Assembly (NCBI GenBank): GCA_022376925.1
Contig: JAIOJX010000002.1
Span: 40,629,001-40,693,000, forward strand
DNA length: 64,000 nucleotides
Source: Tragulus kanchil
Taxonomy: Eukaryota > Chordata > Mammalia > Artiodactyla > Tragulidae
Direction: 5' to 3'
Below the pieces are notes generated by a model. That model was not told where the DNA came from. It was given only the letters and a program-made list of their open reading frames with translations, and ran no database searches. Below are positions 47,987 through 60,634 of this stretch, piece by piece; the stretch's first letter is position 1; the number at the start of each line of letters is the position of its first letter. The position numbers and the translations under genes were made by a program.

Positions 47987-48705
47987 AGCCCTGGGACATG
48001 TGAAATATGTATTCAAGTTGACTTGGGAAAATTTAACAGATTTGACTCATAGCATTTTTCTCATGTTGCATTTTAGAAATTTTAAAATCAGACATTAAGG
48101 ACATAAAGCAAAACTTTCTAAATTGAAAAGATTTACAAAGACATGTTTTGTCAGATAAGCTACGAAAAACAGGAGAATATGAAGTCTCAGCAAGAGTCTA
48201 TTTTTAACAGGTTTCAGAACTCGCTGGAATAAATTGGGAGCTATTCATAGAATGACTTCATGAATTTGAGCTCAAATAGTCATCCAAAGGTGTTAAAGAC
48301 CAATAGCTTACAGAAAAGGAAACCCAAGCACCAGACCTGAATCCTGGCTTACCCAATTGCAAGCTGCCTGCCTGTAAGGTAAAGAAGCAAGGAAAACAAC
48401 TCTTAATTTTTCAGAAAATACAATAAGTAATAACAAAGAAACCCTATTGCACTGCAATAGTACTTTAAATCTCTACAAACCAAGACTTAAAAAAGGTAAT
48501 GAACCTGTGAAATCATAGTCTATAAAGGAGCATCGCACGCCCAAGACATGAACCAAGTCAAAATCAGACTGCCGAGGTGAGAAGTGGGAAGAGAGCCACA
48601 GCAGCGCTCAAGCACTCCTGTCCGGTCTCAGAGTGATTCCTGGGAGAGGCTGAAGAGGACGCTCAAGCAGCACATGCCGTGGGCACCTATCTTGAGCTTC
48701 CTCGT
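47987..48705. other. Unique stretch, nothing recognised
   Basis: No gene or named repeat visible. Confidence 0.5.
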
Positions 48706-48931
48706 TGCTGTTGTTTAGTCGCTACATTGCGTCTGGCTCTCTGTGATCCCATGGACTGGTGACCCCATGGACTGCAGCCCGCCAGGCTCCTCTGTCCATG
48801 GGATTCTCCTGGCAAGAATACTGGAGTGGGCTGCCGTTTCCTCCTCCAGAGAGTCTTCCCACACAGCGATGGAACCCAGGTCTGCAGCACTACAGGCATA
48901 TTCCTTGCCATCTGAGCCCCTGGGGAAGCCC
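48706..48931 (-). mobile_element. Bov-tA SINE
   Basis: 'gttgtttagtcgctacattg', 'ctctctgtgatcccatgg', 'agcccgccaggctcctctg', 'gcaagaatactggagtggg', 'tggaacccaggtctgcagc', 'cccctggggaagccc', all reverse complement. It holds a small internal repeat, 'cccatggactg' twice at about 48746 and 48764. Confidence 0.93.
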
Positions 48932-50690
48932 AATGGTTGTACAGTCCTGTGTATATTCTAAAATCAATGCATGGCGCACTTTAAGTAGGTGGATACAAAC
49001 GGGATGGGCTTCCAGGGCTTACTAATACATTTATTAGCAACTGTTAAATCACACTGCAGATGTTCTCTGACTTGCAGAAACTATGCTCACATAAAACTGA
49101 TCTCCAATCCACATGTCCCATTTGTTTTTAATATTTAAGAAATGTTAAGACCGACAAAAATTTCCAAAGAGCTAAGCAGATGAATTGCACTTCCCTGTTG
49201 TAAGGAGGCTTGTTTCATCTACCCTGACTGGAAGACCAGGAAGGAGGCGGCGGAGGCTTCGGAGCACATGCTCAGCCATGAGATCATTTCAGGTTTGATT
49301 GAAGCTATATTTTCACCTTTATGAGGGCTGTAATCTCTGCTTTGGAACCCTAAATGGAGAAATATTTCTCTGCTAAGTGTCACCTTTCTACTCCATGACG
49401 AGTAATGATTCACCTGTGATTATATGCTTCACTGTTTTCACCTAAAATGATCTTAATTAGGCTTCATGGCAGTAAATTCTTGGAACAGAAGGAAACATTC
49501 AAAAAAAAAAAGAAGGAAACATTCACAGGCCTCCAGGCCTCCAGATCTGCCCCTTGTCAGAGCCCCTGCCTCTGGGTAAGTGGACACTGAGGGTCCCTCC
49601 TTCCTTTCCAGGGCTTTGTCTTCAGCTTGTTTCCAGGATGGGTGAACCGTGGATCCGTGGCCCCTCAAGCAGGGCGTGGCCCTTTCACTGGCCACAGTGT
49701 GTCACGGTCCTCAGTAATTGCTTCGTCCCTCATCCACCTTTCTACCTGGTCTCCAGTCTTACTAGACTGGAGCTAAAGCCTGACTTGTGGACATTCAGCC
49801 TCAGACTCAGGGCAGCAGAGACATTTTTAATGACAAGCCGTCCAGGGTCAGGGTCCATGGGCCCACGTCATACTTGTGAGTTATAGGCACTCCTGTCGCT
49901 TCCAGCTGGCTTTCCAAATTCAATCACGTGGAAGATGAAGCCAGTTATGCATCACCCCACTCAGCCTCTGCCAATATTCCACGTTTATCTTCATTTTGGT
50001 CCTGTGGGACAGGATCTGGGGATTCATCTCTTGCCCCCTGCCAGCCCCTCCTCCCCTGGAAGCCACCCCCAACCCTCGCGGGGATATCCAATCTATGAGG
50101 CCCTTACTCTCCTATGTGTGGCCGAAACAGCTCCAATTGCTCAAAAATACTTCAAAACCAAACATTAACAATTGGTAATGACAAAATGAACAAAAAGATG
50201 AATGACAACCACAGTCATATTCACACTTAAAAATGAATGTACTTAATTATAATAAAGATGTACCACAGATGAGACAACCATCACAAAAATGAGCTCATGA
50301 AAACGGCATTTTGCTCATTTTGCTGTTCCCACTCTTAGTTACAAAATAATCACTGTTTCTGAGAAAGTGCGACCCTGAGGCAACCCTCACCTGTTCACAA
50401 GCCCCGCATGAGACCTGAGTCCAGCTGCAGAAGCGACGTCTCTAGAGGCAGGCCTCCTGGACACGATGCAGAGGGTGCAGCTTAAGCAAAGGCGAGGGTG
50501 CCTTCACAGACCTGAGTCAGCCTTCATCGCCCGAGTTAGCATATTATTAACCTTGCTTCCTGAGGTCTTGCTTTTATGGATGTGTCTGGAGACAAACTTG
50601 AATAATGATCATGTTGGAGCCAAGCTGTGCTGACCACTGCCTGCACTTGTACATGGATCATCATGCCTTGAGCCATCTTTCATGCTTTTG
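48932..50690. other. Unique stretch, nothing recognised
   Basis: No named repeat. A short A run with a micro-duplication ('ggaaacattca' twice) lies at 49490-49530. Frames up to 110 codons near 49554-49886 are GC-rich but show no recognisable domain. Confidence 0.45.
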
Positions 50691-50903
50691 TTGTTGTTTA
50701 CTTGCTAAGTTGTATCCAACTCTCTGTGACTCTAGGGACTGAAGACCACCAGGCTCCTCTATCCATGGGATTCTCCAGGCAAGAATATGAGAGTGGGTAG
50801 CTGTTCCCTTCTCCAGGGGATCTTTCTGGCCCAGGGATGGAGCCTGTGTCTCCTGCATTGGCAGGCGGATTCTTTACAGCTGAGCCAGCCATTGGGGAAG
50901 CCT
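50691..50903 (-). mobile_element. Bov-tA SINE
   Basis: 'gttgtttacttgctaagttg', 'tccaactctctgtgactct', 'ccaggctcctctatccatgg', 'ctccaggggatctttctgg', 'gtctcctgcattggcagg', 'ccattggggaagcc', all reverse complement. Confidence 0.93.
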
Positions 50904-50969
50904 AGCCTTCATCCTATGCTTGTTTTTTGTTTGTTTGTTTGTTTAAATGAGCATTCATGCCTGACTTCT

Positions 50970-51323
50970 GTTTTTTTTTTTTAATTATTTATTTATTTGT
51001 GGCTATTCTGGGTTTTTACTGCTGCTGCAAGTTCTTCTCTAGTTGCAGGGAGTAGGGGCCACTCTCCAGTTGAGGCGAGAAGGCTTCTTGCTGTGGTGAC
51101 TTTTTCTTGTTGTAGAACTCAGGCTCTAGGGCACACGGGCCTCAGTAGTTGCAGCACATGGGTTCAATAGTTGTGGCTTTGAGACTCTAGAGCACAGGCT
51201 CAATAGTTATGGCTCACGGGCCTAGTTGCTCCGCAGCATGTTCGATCTTCCCAGACCAGGGATAGAACCCGTGTCTCCTGCATTGGCAGATGAATTCTTT
51301 ACCACTGAGCTACCAAGGAAGCC
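50970..51323 (-). mobile_element. CHR-type SINE, classic tail
   Basis: The T-rich (A-tail) start is followed by 'ttatttatttgtggctattc', 'cttctctagttgcaggg', 'gaactcaggctctagggc', 'gatagaacccgtgtctcctg' and 'ctgagctaccaaggaagccc'. It is the uninterrupted counterpart of the split element at 10388-11185. Near-identical 13-base flanks ('ctatgcttgtttt', 50914 and 51327) may be the target site, though 40 unrelated bases separate the left one from the tail. Confidence 0.9.
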
Positions 51324-53170
51324 CCACTATGCTTGTTTTAATACAGATTGATGAGCTATGCCGGAACCCTACTAACAAAATAGCAAAATGAAGTGGGAGA
51401 TACACAACTGTTTGGAAAGAGCAGATCTTGCAATCTAAAGAATTCCACCACTGGAGACAGACTGGGTTGTTTGCTTGAAATTTTGCCCTCATTTGCACAA
51501 GTGGGCTCCATGGGGGTCTTCAACTCACTAGCTGTGCAATGCATTTTGTTCATAACCGATTTTATTATTGTCCATGTAAGAAGTAAAATTTCTGCCTGTA
51601 AAATGTAAAATCAACCAGAGAAGCATTTTGAGTCTGTGTGTTGTCCGTGAAATAAATAGCAACTGATCCATGTAACACTGCAGGAAATTTCTTTGATGAG
51701 GAAATCTGTCTAGCTGGATAGAAGGAAAATAAGACCCTGAAAAGAGACAGGCGTCAATCAAAACAAAGCCGAAGAATACCGGTGTTGAGGGCGAGATGAC
51801 AGAAAGGGCCCTAGAGTTATGCTTCCAAGGACTTAGGAGTCTGGCCAAGGACCTCCCGGCACCCAAGTGGCCTTCGAGGAGGCAAGCCTGGGAAAAGCCC
51901 ATGAGTTAGTGTTTATCACCGTGCTGAGGTAGAGATGCAGCTGTGGAGAATCTCTGAGCACAGGACCATTGTGTTCTCTCAGGTTCTGGGTCTCTTACAG
52001 CAGACACTGGCTCCCACGTGAGGTAAAGACCTCTTACAGTAGAAAGTGCCTTCTATCACAGGAATCCTAAGTAGGCGGAAAAGTACATCAGGTTCATCCA
52101 CTTCCTGTGACAGAGAAGTGAACGATGCCAGGAGGCCCTGGATCTTTGCCAGTCAACCTGTTACTGTAAACGCTTCACCTTCTGCCCATACACTTGAACC
52201 TGAAACAGCCTGGTTCCTGCAGGCAGGGCCTCAGCTCACTCATCGGCTGGGCATTCACCAGGCCTGCCACTGAGGGAGGGTGGGGGCATTGCTGAAAAAA
52301 CTTGACTGCTGAAGACATTCTATGTGGTTCTTTTAAGTTAAAAATTATTTTAACTAGCTAAAAGAGGAAGAGAGATTTGTCCAATCATCACATGTAGGCA
52401 ATTTTTGAGATAACTGAATATACACTGAAATACACGCTCCGGAAGGCAAAGAAAGAGGGATGTCAAACACTGTGCTAGTCGTGTGGCATTGCCAGTTACA
52501 GAGACGGCAGTTAATAAGTGCTCCTGCTTCAAAGAATTCTGGACAAACATTTACAGTAAGTGCATTCTGAATAACTAAAACTACTGTGGTTTTCTGATTC
52601 CTTTGAAGCAATCAATGACATATATACTTAAAATAATTACTGCCTAATAAGTCAATAGGTTTTTGTCTTTTTTAAGGTAATAGGGAAAACTACTAGTAGA
52701 AACCTGTTGGTCTTTCTGAGAAACACTCTGAACTTATAATAACAATAATAATTTGGCCATTTATTCTCTGGCTCTGTATTTCATGAGGGGGAGAATTACT
52801 GATCTAAGGAGTATCCTGTAAATTTTCAAGAAAATATATTTTATTAGAGCCATAAATTAAAGATTCAAAGAAAGGAAAGAGAAAATACACAGTCTAATTC
52901 TTTGAACTCTTGCTTTGGGCTCCATACTTCTCTATTCAACTTTAACACAGAATTAAAGAAATAGAAACTGGGTCACCTTTCTCCCTCTAAATAACAGGCT
53001 TTACAAGTTGGTTTCCATTCGACATGTTCAACTGACACTGCAGCCTAAAGTTACTTTGTCCAAGGAGGACAACAGCAACTTTTCTGTCTGACAGTCAGTA
53101 ATCACATGTGTGAACCGCGAGCCGACATCTCTCCGAATGTGCTCTGCTAATTTAATTGCTACACATTTAA
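51324..53170. other. Unique stretch, nothing recognised
   Basis: Several frames of 60-124 codons occur on both strands, none with a familiar motif. No transposon recognised. Confidence 0.45.
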
Positions 53171-53372
53171 CCTCCCTGGTGGCTCAAATGGCAAAGAGTC
53201 TGCCTGCAGTAGTGGGAGGCCTGGGTTTGATCCCTAGGTTGGGAAGATCCCCTGGAGAAGGGAACGACCACCCACTGCAGTATTCTTGCCTGGAGAATCC
53301 CACAGACAGAGGAGCCTGGTGGGCTACAGTCCAGGGGGCTGCAAAGAGTCAGACGCAACTGAGCAACTAGCA
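53171..53372 (+). mobile_element. Bov-tA SINE, near full length
   Basis: 'cctccctggtggctcaaatg', 'gggtttgatccctaggttg', 'gaagatcccctggagaagg', 'agtattcttgcctggag', 'ggtgggctacagtccagg', 'gtcagacgcaactgagcaac'. The flanks 'cacattta' and 'cacattcactta' may be the target-site repeat. Confidence 0.93.
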
Positions 53373-55470
53373 CATTCACTTAACTGTACTTTATGGCCGT
53401 GTTGGAATTCTCTCCGTAGTTGGATTTCTTTTAAAAATTACCCAGCTATTAATAATGGTAGGGAGGTAAAGATCAAGGGAAAATGGATGCTAAGTTATTG
53501 CAATTATTTCTATACATACCATTCTCATAACATTTCTACTCATGGGCTTGGATTGTAACAGAAACCAAGGCGGATGTTTTCCATCCTGAAGCTTCTTCAC
53601 TGAAGAAATCGAGTGAAAACACAGGACGAGACTTGCTCTTCACCTCTTTGTTAATCTCAGAACATTTTCATTAGAAATATGCTAGAAGTGCCTGAGAAGT
53701 AACGAAGGAGGAGATAAAAGCAGCAACGTGTAGGTGCCAGTTAAAATAATTTCATCATTTTCTTGCACCGTGCTGTAATGCTGTTCACGCTCAGGGATCT
53801 GACTTTTCAGGAAATGAACTGAGCATCCACACAGCTGCATCTGTTTCTCTGACCCAGGCTGTGTTTTCCCTCCCTCTGTGGGAGACCTGGCCCAGTGATA
53901 ACGATCCTAATCACGACGTAAGGCTTCAAATGTTCAAGGCCATCTCCAGCATTTAAAGTAATTTAATTCTCGCCATACCCTGGGGTGATAACAATGCAGG
54001 TATCTTCCACATTTCCTCTGCACTCCATACCATTAGAGGTAAGTGAGGAAATGGTGTGCGGGCTCTGACACCCTGATGTAAACCATGGGGCTTCACAGGC
54101 CAGCCAGCTCCTGTGGCTCCCCTGAGACCTCCCCAGCCCCTGTCCCCTCCTCTTGGGGCACTGACCTACCTGACCTGCCACCCACAGGCTCTGACCCTCC
54201 AGCTTCTGGCCAATTTGTCCAATAGGTGCATCAGGGGACAGCAGGAACAGGCGAGTAGGAGCCGACAGATTCCCCTGGAGGGCTGGGGCTCCTGCCCACT
54301 GGTCTGCCTCCCCAGGAGTGATGAGCAGTGACTTATTGGCTGTCAGTCCCCCAGGTGCTCCTGTCGAAACCTTGACAGACATGGTCTTCGGGCTGGTTTT
54401 TCCTGCGAACGCTGGATCCCTTCAGGCTCCTCCCAGACTTCTGGCTTCATTTTCATCTCATCCATGTTCGTGGATAAAATCCCCTCAATAAGCTCCCGAG
54501 GTCTGACCATGCACATCGAGTTCAAACTCCTCTCAACTCCAGCCTCCTGTACCACCAATTCGCTGAGACTTCTGTCTGGAAGGCAGCAATTTTATTATCA
54601 CAAACATGCCTGGCCCTGAGCACTCACTGTCCTCCCTTCTGGCCATCTAAAACGTGTTCCTAACCAAGGTATGTCTATTTTAGGAAATGGAATCAACCCA
54701 GTTGGTTGGCCAAGGGAAGACCCTATGAATTTTTCCTTGATCCCTTCTTTATTCTCAGCCCTTGAATCCATTCTGTTAAGTGCTATACTTGACACCAAGG
54801 ACACACCAACATCTGTCCCTATGCATGGTTTACTATCCTTGTCCAGTCATGGACCCCACAGTGGCATCAACTGGGCCTGGCCTGATCTCTCCACCCTCCC
54901 AGGTTACTGACTGAAACAGCAATAATAACACAAGATGCACCACACCCTTCACTTGCTCGTCCCTCCACCTCGCCCTAAACCATCACCCCTTATCCCTAAG
55001 CCAAGGCCACAGCAACCTCTGGTTTGCTGGACAAGCCAAGATCCTTCCTGCCTCCCCACATGTGTGAGCTATTCTCTCACATGGAGGTCTTGCCCAGCGC
55101 TTCTGCAGGACTGGCCCTCCTCCCTTCTTCTCACTGCTAGAAGAAGTCTTCCACCGCTCACTTAACCACTGGCCCAGCATCATCTGTTGCTGGAAGCTCT
55201 GCAGAAATAGGCTGATTCTGCTGTCCATTCTATTTTATTCTTCATGACACTGGACAGTCTATGGTAGCTTAATGAAGACAAGCAAAAGTTTCCTGTAAGG
55301 AAAGTCTGTTCCTGGTAAAGACATTTAAATATAAAGTGGTTTTGCTGGCACAGACCTTTTCCTAGATTCTGAAGTTGTCTTGAAAACCATCTGGTTCCAA
55401 TCCTTCCCTTAACATAACAAGCAGAACATTCGTTCCAGGTGATATTTTTACTGATGACTACCCTCACCAC
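53373..55470. other. Unique stretch; possible old L2-like segment near 55,100
   Basis: No gene recognised. The GC-rich part (54,060-55,170) has frames to 139 codons on both strands with no domain. 'tcactgctagaagaagtctt' around 55,130 recalls the L2 3' region, but I cannot confirm it. Confidence 0.4.
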
Positions 55471-55598
55471 GGTCTTCCCATGTGACTCAGTGGTAAAGAA
55501 TCCACCTGCCAATGCAGGATACAAGGGTTCTAACCTTGCATCTGGAAGAGTCCCTGGGGAAGGAAATAGCAAACCATTCCAGTATTCTTGCCTGGAGA
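55471..55598 (+). mobile_element. Bov-tA SINE, 3' truncated
   Basis: 'ggtcttcccatgtgactcag', 'gtaaagaatccacctgcc', 'aatgcaggatacaagggttc', 'aaaccattccagtattcttg' then an abrupt end after 'cctggag'. Confidence 0.88.
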
Positions 55599-56149
55599 TG
55601 GCAGTAAGGACACCTTTCTTGGTCTCAGTTTCACTGACCTCAAAGATGAAAGTGTCTGAGTAGGTAAACTGAACACGATCTGACAGTCCTAAGATTATAA
55701 GGATGTTATGAACAAAAGGAAGGAGAGCTTCAGCATTGTTTGGACAGCAGCTTTATATCATTTAATATTGAAAAAAGTAGGAGATAAGCCTCTCGCAGGT
55801 GGAGAAATGCACAGTTTCAAAACAGTGACAATATTTTCTGGAATCCTTGGAGAAATTCACTCATCGCTGAGCTTTGAGAAATGAATCAAGCCTGGGAAGC
55901 ATTTGGTAGAACCCACACTTGGCAGACAGTGAGGGTGAAAACTGACAGATTTTCTCCATGCCAAATCAAAGCCAACTGCCCAGCCATTTACCGCACGATA
56001 TAATTTATCATTTGCAAAAGCAAAATATATCCTTGTCATTAGAAAAAACAACACAGGGAGCTAACCTCTGGGTTTGCTTGTTCTCCTGATAAAGATGATG
56101 GGACAGTGACTGAGATGGTCTTGCCCAGGCACTGAAGTGGTTTTTTTTG

Positions 56150-56355
56150 TTTCTTTAGTCGCTAAGTCATGTTGGACTCTTTTGTGACCCTATGGACTAC
56201 AACCCACCAGGCTCCCCTGTTCATGGGATTCTCCAGGCAAGAATATTGGAGTGGGTTTCAATTTCCTTCTCCAGAGGATCTTCCCACCCCAGGGATCAGA
56301 CCCTGGTCTCCTGCATTGGGAGGTGTTCTTTGCCACTGAGCCACCGGGGAAGACC
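56150..56355 (-). mobile_element. Bov-tA SINE (copy A)
   Basis: 'tttagtcgctaagtcatg', 'tgtgaccctatggactac', 'ccaggctcccctgttcatgg', 'gcaagaatattggagtggg', 'ccctggtctcctgcattggg', 'ctgagccaccggggaag', reverse complement. Duplicated at 57210. Confidence 0.93.
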
Positions 56356-56432
56356 CTCATCAGATTACAGAGGCCTTGAATGGGTGTCACCAGAAACATC
56401 ATTTCTAATTTACTGGTTAAGAAGTTGAGTAT

Positions 56433-56699
56433 TGAGCTTCCCTGATTGTTCAGTGGTTAAGGAATCCTCCTGCCAATGCAGGAGACGTGGATTTGATCCC
56501 TGATCCAGAAAGATCCCACATGGTGAGGAGCAGCTCAGTCCAGGCACCACAACTATGAGGCCATGCTCTAGAGCCATGTTCTGCAACAAGAGAAGTCATC
56601 GCAGTGAGAAGTTCATGCATCCACAGCTAGAGAAGAACCCTGAAGCAACAAGACCCAGCACAGTCAAAAATGAACAAACAAAAATGTAAAAAAGAGAAA
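56433..56699 (+). mobile_element. CHR-type SINE, classic tail (copy A)
   Basis: 'gagcttccctgattgttcag', 'ggatttgatccctgatcc', 'aaagatcccacatggtgagg', 'gccatgctctagagccatg', 'gctagagaagaaccctg', 'aagacccagcacagtc', then an A-rich tail. The 8-base target site 'ttgagtat' flanks it at 56425-56432 and 56700-56707. Confidence 0.92.
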
Positions 56700-57209
56700 T
56701 TGAGTATCAAAAGGACCAAATAATTGTAAGAGGACATTCCTAGATGTAGGGGTGAGGCATCTAACTTTTGGTCTAAAGTTTTTAAATAATCATTATACTG
56801 TTTCTTCGTTTTTTATATCATTTAATATTGAAAAAAGTAGGAGATAAGCCTCTCGCAGGTGGAGAAATGCACAGTTTCAAAACAGTGACAATATTTTCTG
56901 GAATCCTTGGAGAAATTCACTCATCGCTGAGCTTTGAGAAATGAATCAAGCCTGGGAAGCATTTGGTAGAACCCACACTTGGCAGACAGTGAGGGTGAAA
57001 ACTGACAGATTTTCTCCATGCCAAATCAAAGCCAACTGCCCAGCCATTTACCGCACGATATAATTTATCATTTGCAAAAGCAAAATATATCCTTGTCATT
57101 AGAAAAAACAACACAGGGAGCTAACCTCTGGGTTTGCTTGTTCTCCTGATAAAGATGATGGGACAGTGACTGAGATGGTCTTGCCCAGGCACTGAAGTGG
57201 TTTTTTTTG

Positions 57210-57415
57210 TTTCTTTAGTCGCTAAGTCATGTTGGACTCTTTTGTGACCCTATGGACTACAACCCACCAGGCTCCCCTGTTCATGGGATTCTCCAGGCAA
57301 GAATATTGGAGTGGGTTTCAATTTCCTTCTCCAGAGGATCTTCCCACCCCAGGGATCAGACCCTGGTCTCCTGCATTGGGAGGTGTTCTTTGCCACTGAG
57401 CCACCGGGGAAGACC
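57210..57415 (-). mobile_element. Bov-tA SINE (copy B)
   Basis: A duplicate of 56150-56355 at offset 1060. Confidence 0.93.
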
Positions 57416-57492
57416 CTCATCAGATTACAGAGGCCTTGAATGGGTGTCACCAGAAACATCATTTCTAATTTACTGGTTAAGAAGTTGAGTAT

Positions 57493-57759
57493 TGAGCTTC
57501 CCTGATTGTTCAGTGGTTAAGGAATCCTCCTGCCAATGCAGGAGACGTGGATTTGATCCCTGATCCAGAAAGATCCCACATGGTGAGGAGCAGCTCAGTC
57601 CAGGCACCACAACTATGAGGCCATGCTCTAGAGCCATGTTCTGCAACAAGAGAAGTCATCGCAGTGAGAAGTTCATGCATCCACAGCTAGAGAAGAACCC
57701 TGAAGCAACAAGACCCAGCACAGTCAAAAATGAACAAACAAAAATGTAAAAAAGAGAAA
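57493..57759 (+). mobile_element. CHR-type SINE (copy B)
   Basis: A duplicate of 56433-56699 at offset 1060, including its target-site repeats. Confidence 0.92.
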
Positions 57760-57872
57760 TTGAGTATCAAAAGGACCAAATAATTGTAAGAGGACATTCC
57801 TAGATGTAGGGGTGAGGCATCTAACTTTTGGTCTAAAGTTTTTAAATAATCATTATACTGTTTCTTCGTTTA

Positions 57873-58420
57873 ATTGTTTATATACACTCCTATGAAGCTT
57901 TTCTTATATGAAACAATGAATTAACTTATTTTTTCTAATAATGATTTTAGGATTCTAAGAAGTTTTCTCATAATGTCCAAAATATTTAGACATAACATAA
58001 ATACTTGGGGGAATATTTTTTCTTGCAATTTTGTAAATGTGGAATAAGATCAAATATCCCATTGCCAGTTATTTTCCAATTTTTCATGTTCAATGAAATA
58101 TTGTAAAGACAAATGTTGTGATTATTTTCAAACATTGAAATACACAGAGACAAAAGTAGTATAAATATTTATGCTGATTCTAGTGAATGTATAAATCCAA
58201 GCATTGCATAGTTATATTCATATTTAGAATGACTTTTAAAGAAGTTTTTAACATAAATACTAGGGAGACAATGATCTGCTAGCAAGTATCAAACACGAGC
58301 TAATATTGTACCTTTGTGTATTGATATTCCTAGCATTTTACACCAAAGAACATATGAATTATAGTGCTTACAGAATGATAAGACTCATGCAGCATTCACA
58401 GGACAGATATTTGTACAGAT
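57873..58420. other. A/T-rich unique stretch, nothing recognised
   Basis: No gene or named repeat visible. Confidence 0.5.
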
Positions 58421-58562
58421 GTCTGGGTTGGGAAGATCCCCTGGAGGAGGCCATGGTCACCCGCTCCAGTATTCCTGCCTGGAGAATTCCACAGACAGAG
58501 GAGCCTGGTGGGCTACAGTTCATGGGGTCACTAACAGTCAGAGATGACTGAGCGACTAACAA
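58421..58562 (+). mobile_element. Bov-tA SINE, 5' truncated
   Basis: It starts within the element at 'tgggttgggaagatcccctg' and continues 'ctccagtattcctgcctgg', 'ggtgggctacagttcatgg', 'gagatgactgagcgac'. Confidence 0.9.
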
Positions 58563-58871
58563 TTTCACTTTTAGTTCATCTGTCCTTTCAAATTCTAGAA
58601 GGCTTGTTATTATTACGACGTCTTCACTTCCAAGAGTGGGGACACTGAGGAAGCACCCTGCTCTAGACACACAGGGGCTCTGAGTCACATCCACACCCAG
58701 CCTCTTCTCCTGGCATATGTGTGCCCACATGTTCACCGAGGCCCATTTGTCACGTCTGTCTTATCATGGAGGATAATTTATTGCTGTGTTGAGGACAGGG
58801 CTTTTAGTCTCCAGTTATCTCATGTAGCAATTAATTTCAGTAAATGTGTTAAACATGTAATTCGAACATTG

Positions 58872-59097
58872 TGTGTTTGTGTATTTAGTCACTCAGTTGT
58901 GTTCGATTCTTTTGTGACCCTATAGACTATAGCTCACCAGGCTCCCCTTTCCATGGGATTCTCCAGGCAAGAATACTGGAGTGGGTTGCCCTTCCCTTCT
59001 TCAGGGGATCTTCCCAATCCAGGGATAAAACCCAAGTCTCTTGCATCTCTTGCATTAGCAGGCAGGCTCTTTACCACTAGCACCGCCAGGGAAGCCC
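58872..59097 (-). mobile_element. Bov-tA SINE, full length
   Basis: 'tatttagtcactcagttgtg', 'ttttgtgaccctatagac', 'caggctcccctttccatggg', 'caagaatactggagtggg', 'tcaggggatcttcccaatcc', 'accgccagggaagccc', reverse complement. A short internal repeat, 'tctcttgcat', occurs twice in the head. Confidence 0.93.
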
Positions 59098-59987
59098 ATA
59101 TATTGAAGATGTTAATCTAAAAAGCAGAAATATGGATATTTATTCACATGTTCATTTTTCTTTAAAAAATGTAAAAATGGTATGCAATTGACACAAAATT
59201 TGAATCCAACTTAAGGTTACATCTCCTAAGAATTACCTAACATGGATATATTGTTCACCTTTTCGTGGTTTAGATCCTATCTAGATTAAAGGAGGCACTA
59301 TGTCAGGTAACAACAGATTTTTATAAAACCAAGGAGATTCAGATTACATTTGAAGCCACAATCTGACTACAGAAATGCACTGTGAGATTGAATTCAGAAT
59401 TAAGCCTCTCTTTCACCTTTCCACTAAGAAATTCTATTTCATGAATAAAGGAAAAGAAACCCTGAAATCTCCTCCTCCAGAATCCTGTAAAGTAAAAGCT
59501 ACCACCACTTTAAAATGAGTAATTTTGAAATACTTTATCCCAGAATGCAAGTAAAATTCAGAAAGAACTTAAGTTCTTAGGATACACACACATACACACA
59601 CACACACACACACACAGATATATCACAACCACACACACCTATCAAAATTTTCAAGATTTTATTCATAGATTCCCACTAAAGCCTAAACTGGTCAGACATA
59701 CATAAGACATATTTCTCTTGTCTAGGAAATTATTTAAGCTATTTGGTCTAGCTGTGGTAACAGACTTGAATGTGAGTATGAGATAAGGGTAACCACTGTG
59801 TTCAGAAGTTGGTGTTCATCTAAGAAATGAAAATGAGCTTATGCGAACTGGGAGGAAAAGCAGAGCTCCTAGAAAGGAGAAATCTTTAAGGGAGTATGAA
59901 GTTTTCTTCCAAACTTGATATATTTATGGTCCGGATGCTGAGCCAAAGAGAAGCCGTGAAAACAGTGCAAAGACAGCAGCTTTGGAT
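59098..59987. other. Unique stretch with a CA microsatellite
   Basis: An interrupted (CA)n tract lies at about 59586-59618. Nothing else is recognised. Confidence 0.5.
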
Positions 59988-60110
59988 GCAATTAGAGTGG
60001 ATGAGCCTGTTGGCCTTTCTCCTTACTGTGATCAGGGCAAGACATTTCATCTTTCTGATTTTTAGCTATGCTATCTGAAATGAAATGGGAAGCTTCTAAT
60101 GACGCGCTTT
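59988..60110 (+). mobile_element. Possible MIR SINE fragment
   Basis: 'actgtgatcagggcaagaca', 'tttcatctttctgattttta' and 'ctatctgaaatgaaatggg' resemble the MIR core-to-tail order. Boundaries uncertain. Confidence 0.45.
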
Positions 60111-60218
60111 CAAGCTGGGATCAGATTTTAAAGGAATAATCTTTAGAAGTATTTCCAGGAGGTCCTCCAGCCCTCCTGCTCCACTCACACTGGGGTGGAC
60201 GGGGTGGGGCTGGGAGTG

Positions 60219-60274
60219 CTCCTCATGTGAGGAGTCATGTGAGGAGGCCATGAGTGAGCTCCTCATGTGAGGAG
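60219..60274. repeat. Two near-palindromic units (copy A)
   Basis: The 16-base near-palindrome 'ctcctcatgtgaggag' (7-base arms, TG centre) occurs at 60219-60234 and 60259-60274, joined by 'tcatgtgaggaggccatg'-type sequence. The same pair recurs in copy B of duplication 16 (about 61296-61351). Confidence 0.85.
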
Positions 60275-60634
60275 GCCATGAGCGAGCTGCCGACCCTGCT
60301 GGCTTGGAATGCTCCACTCGTCAGTAGGAGAACAGGACCCAGAAGGCAGGACACACATGTGAAACAAGACCTTCCCTCACCTGAATCCAGAGCAAGGCTG
60401 AGCCCAGCACAGGTGAGCTGGACGTGGGTCACCCACAGATTCAGGAATGTGAGCTAAAGGTTTGCTGGAGTCAGGTCACGTGTCACTATGTTCCCTGTGA
60501 GCATAACTGAGGTGACAGCTGATTAGTGAGATCTCTGGGAGCAGGTGAGACAGATGCAGTGCTGGCTGTGCTGGTGTGTGGAGCGGTCATATGACAGAAT
60601 ACACCCCTGAAAACAGAGCCTCCCTACTGTACTG

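Larger units (their letters stand above)
55752..57872 (+). repeat. Tandem duplication 15 (1.06 kb unit)
   Basis: Copy A is 55752-56811 and copy B 56812-57872, offset 1060. I see no difference between the copies over about 1 kb. The junction is direct and shares 'tttatatca'. The unit contains a Bov-tA and a CHR SINE. Confidence 0.97.

Noticed and set aside
54113..55170. GC-richer stretch as exons of a gene
   Set aside because: Frames overlap on both strands, no domain is recognisable, and splice-like sites are not arranged around a consistent reading frame.
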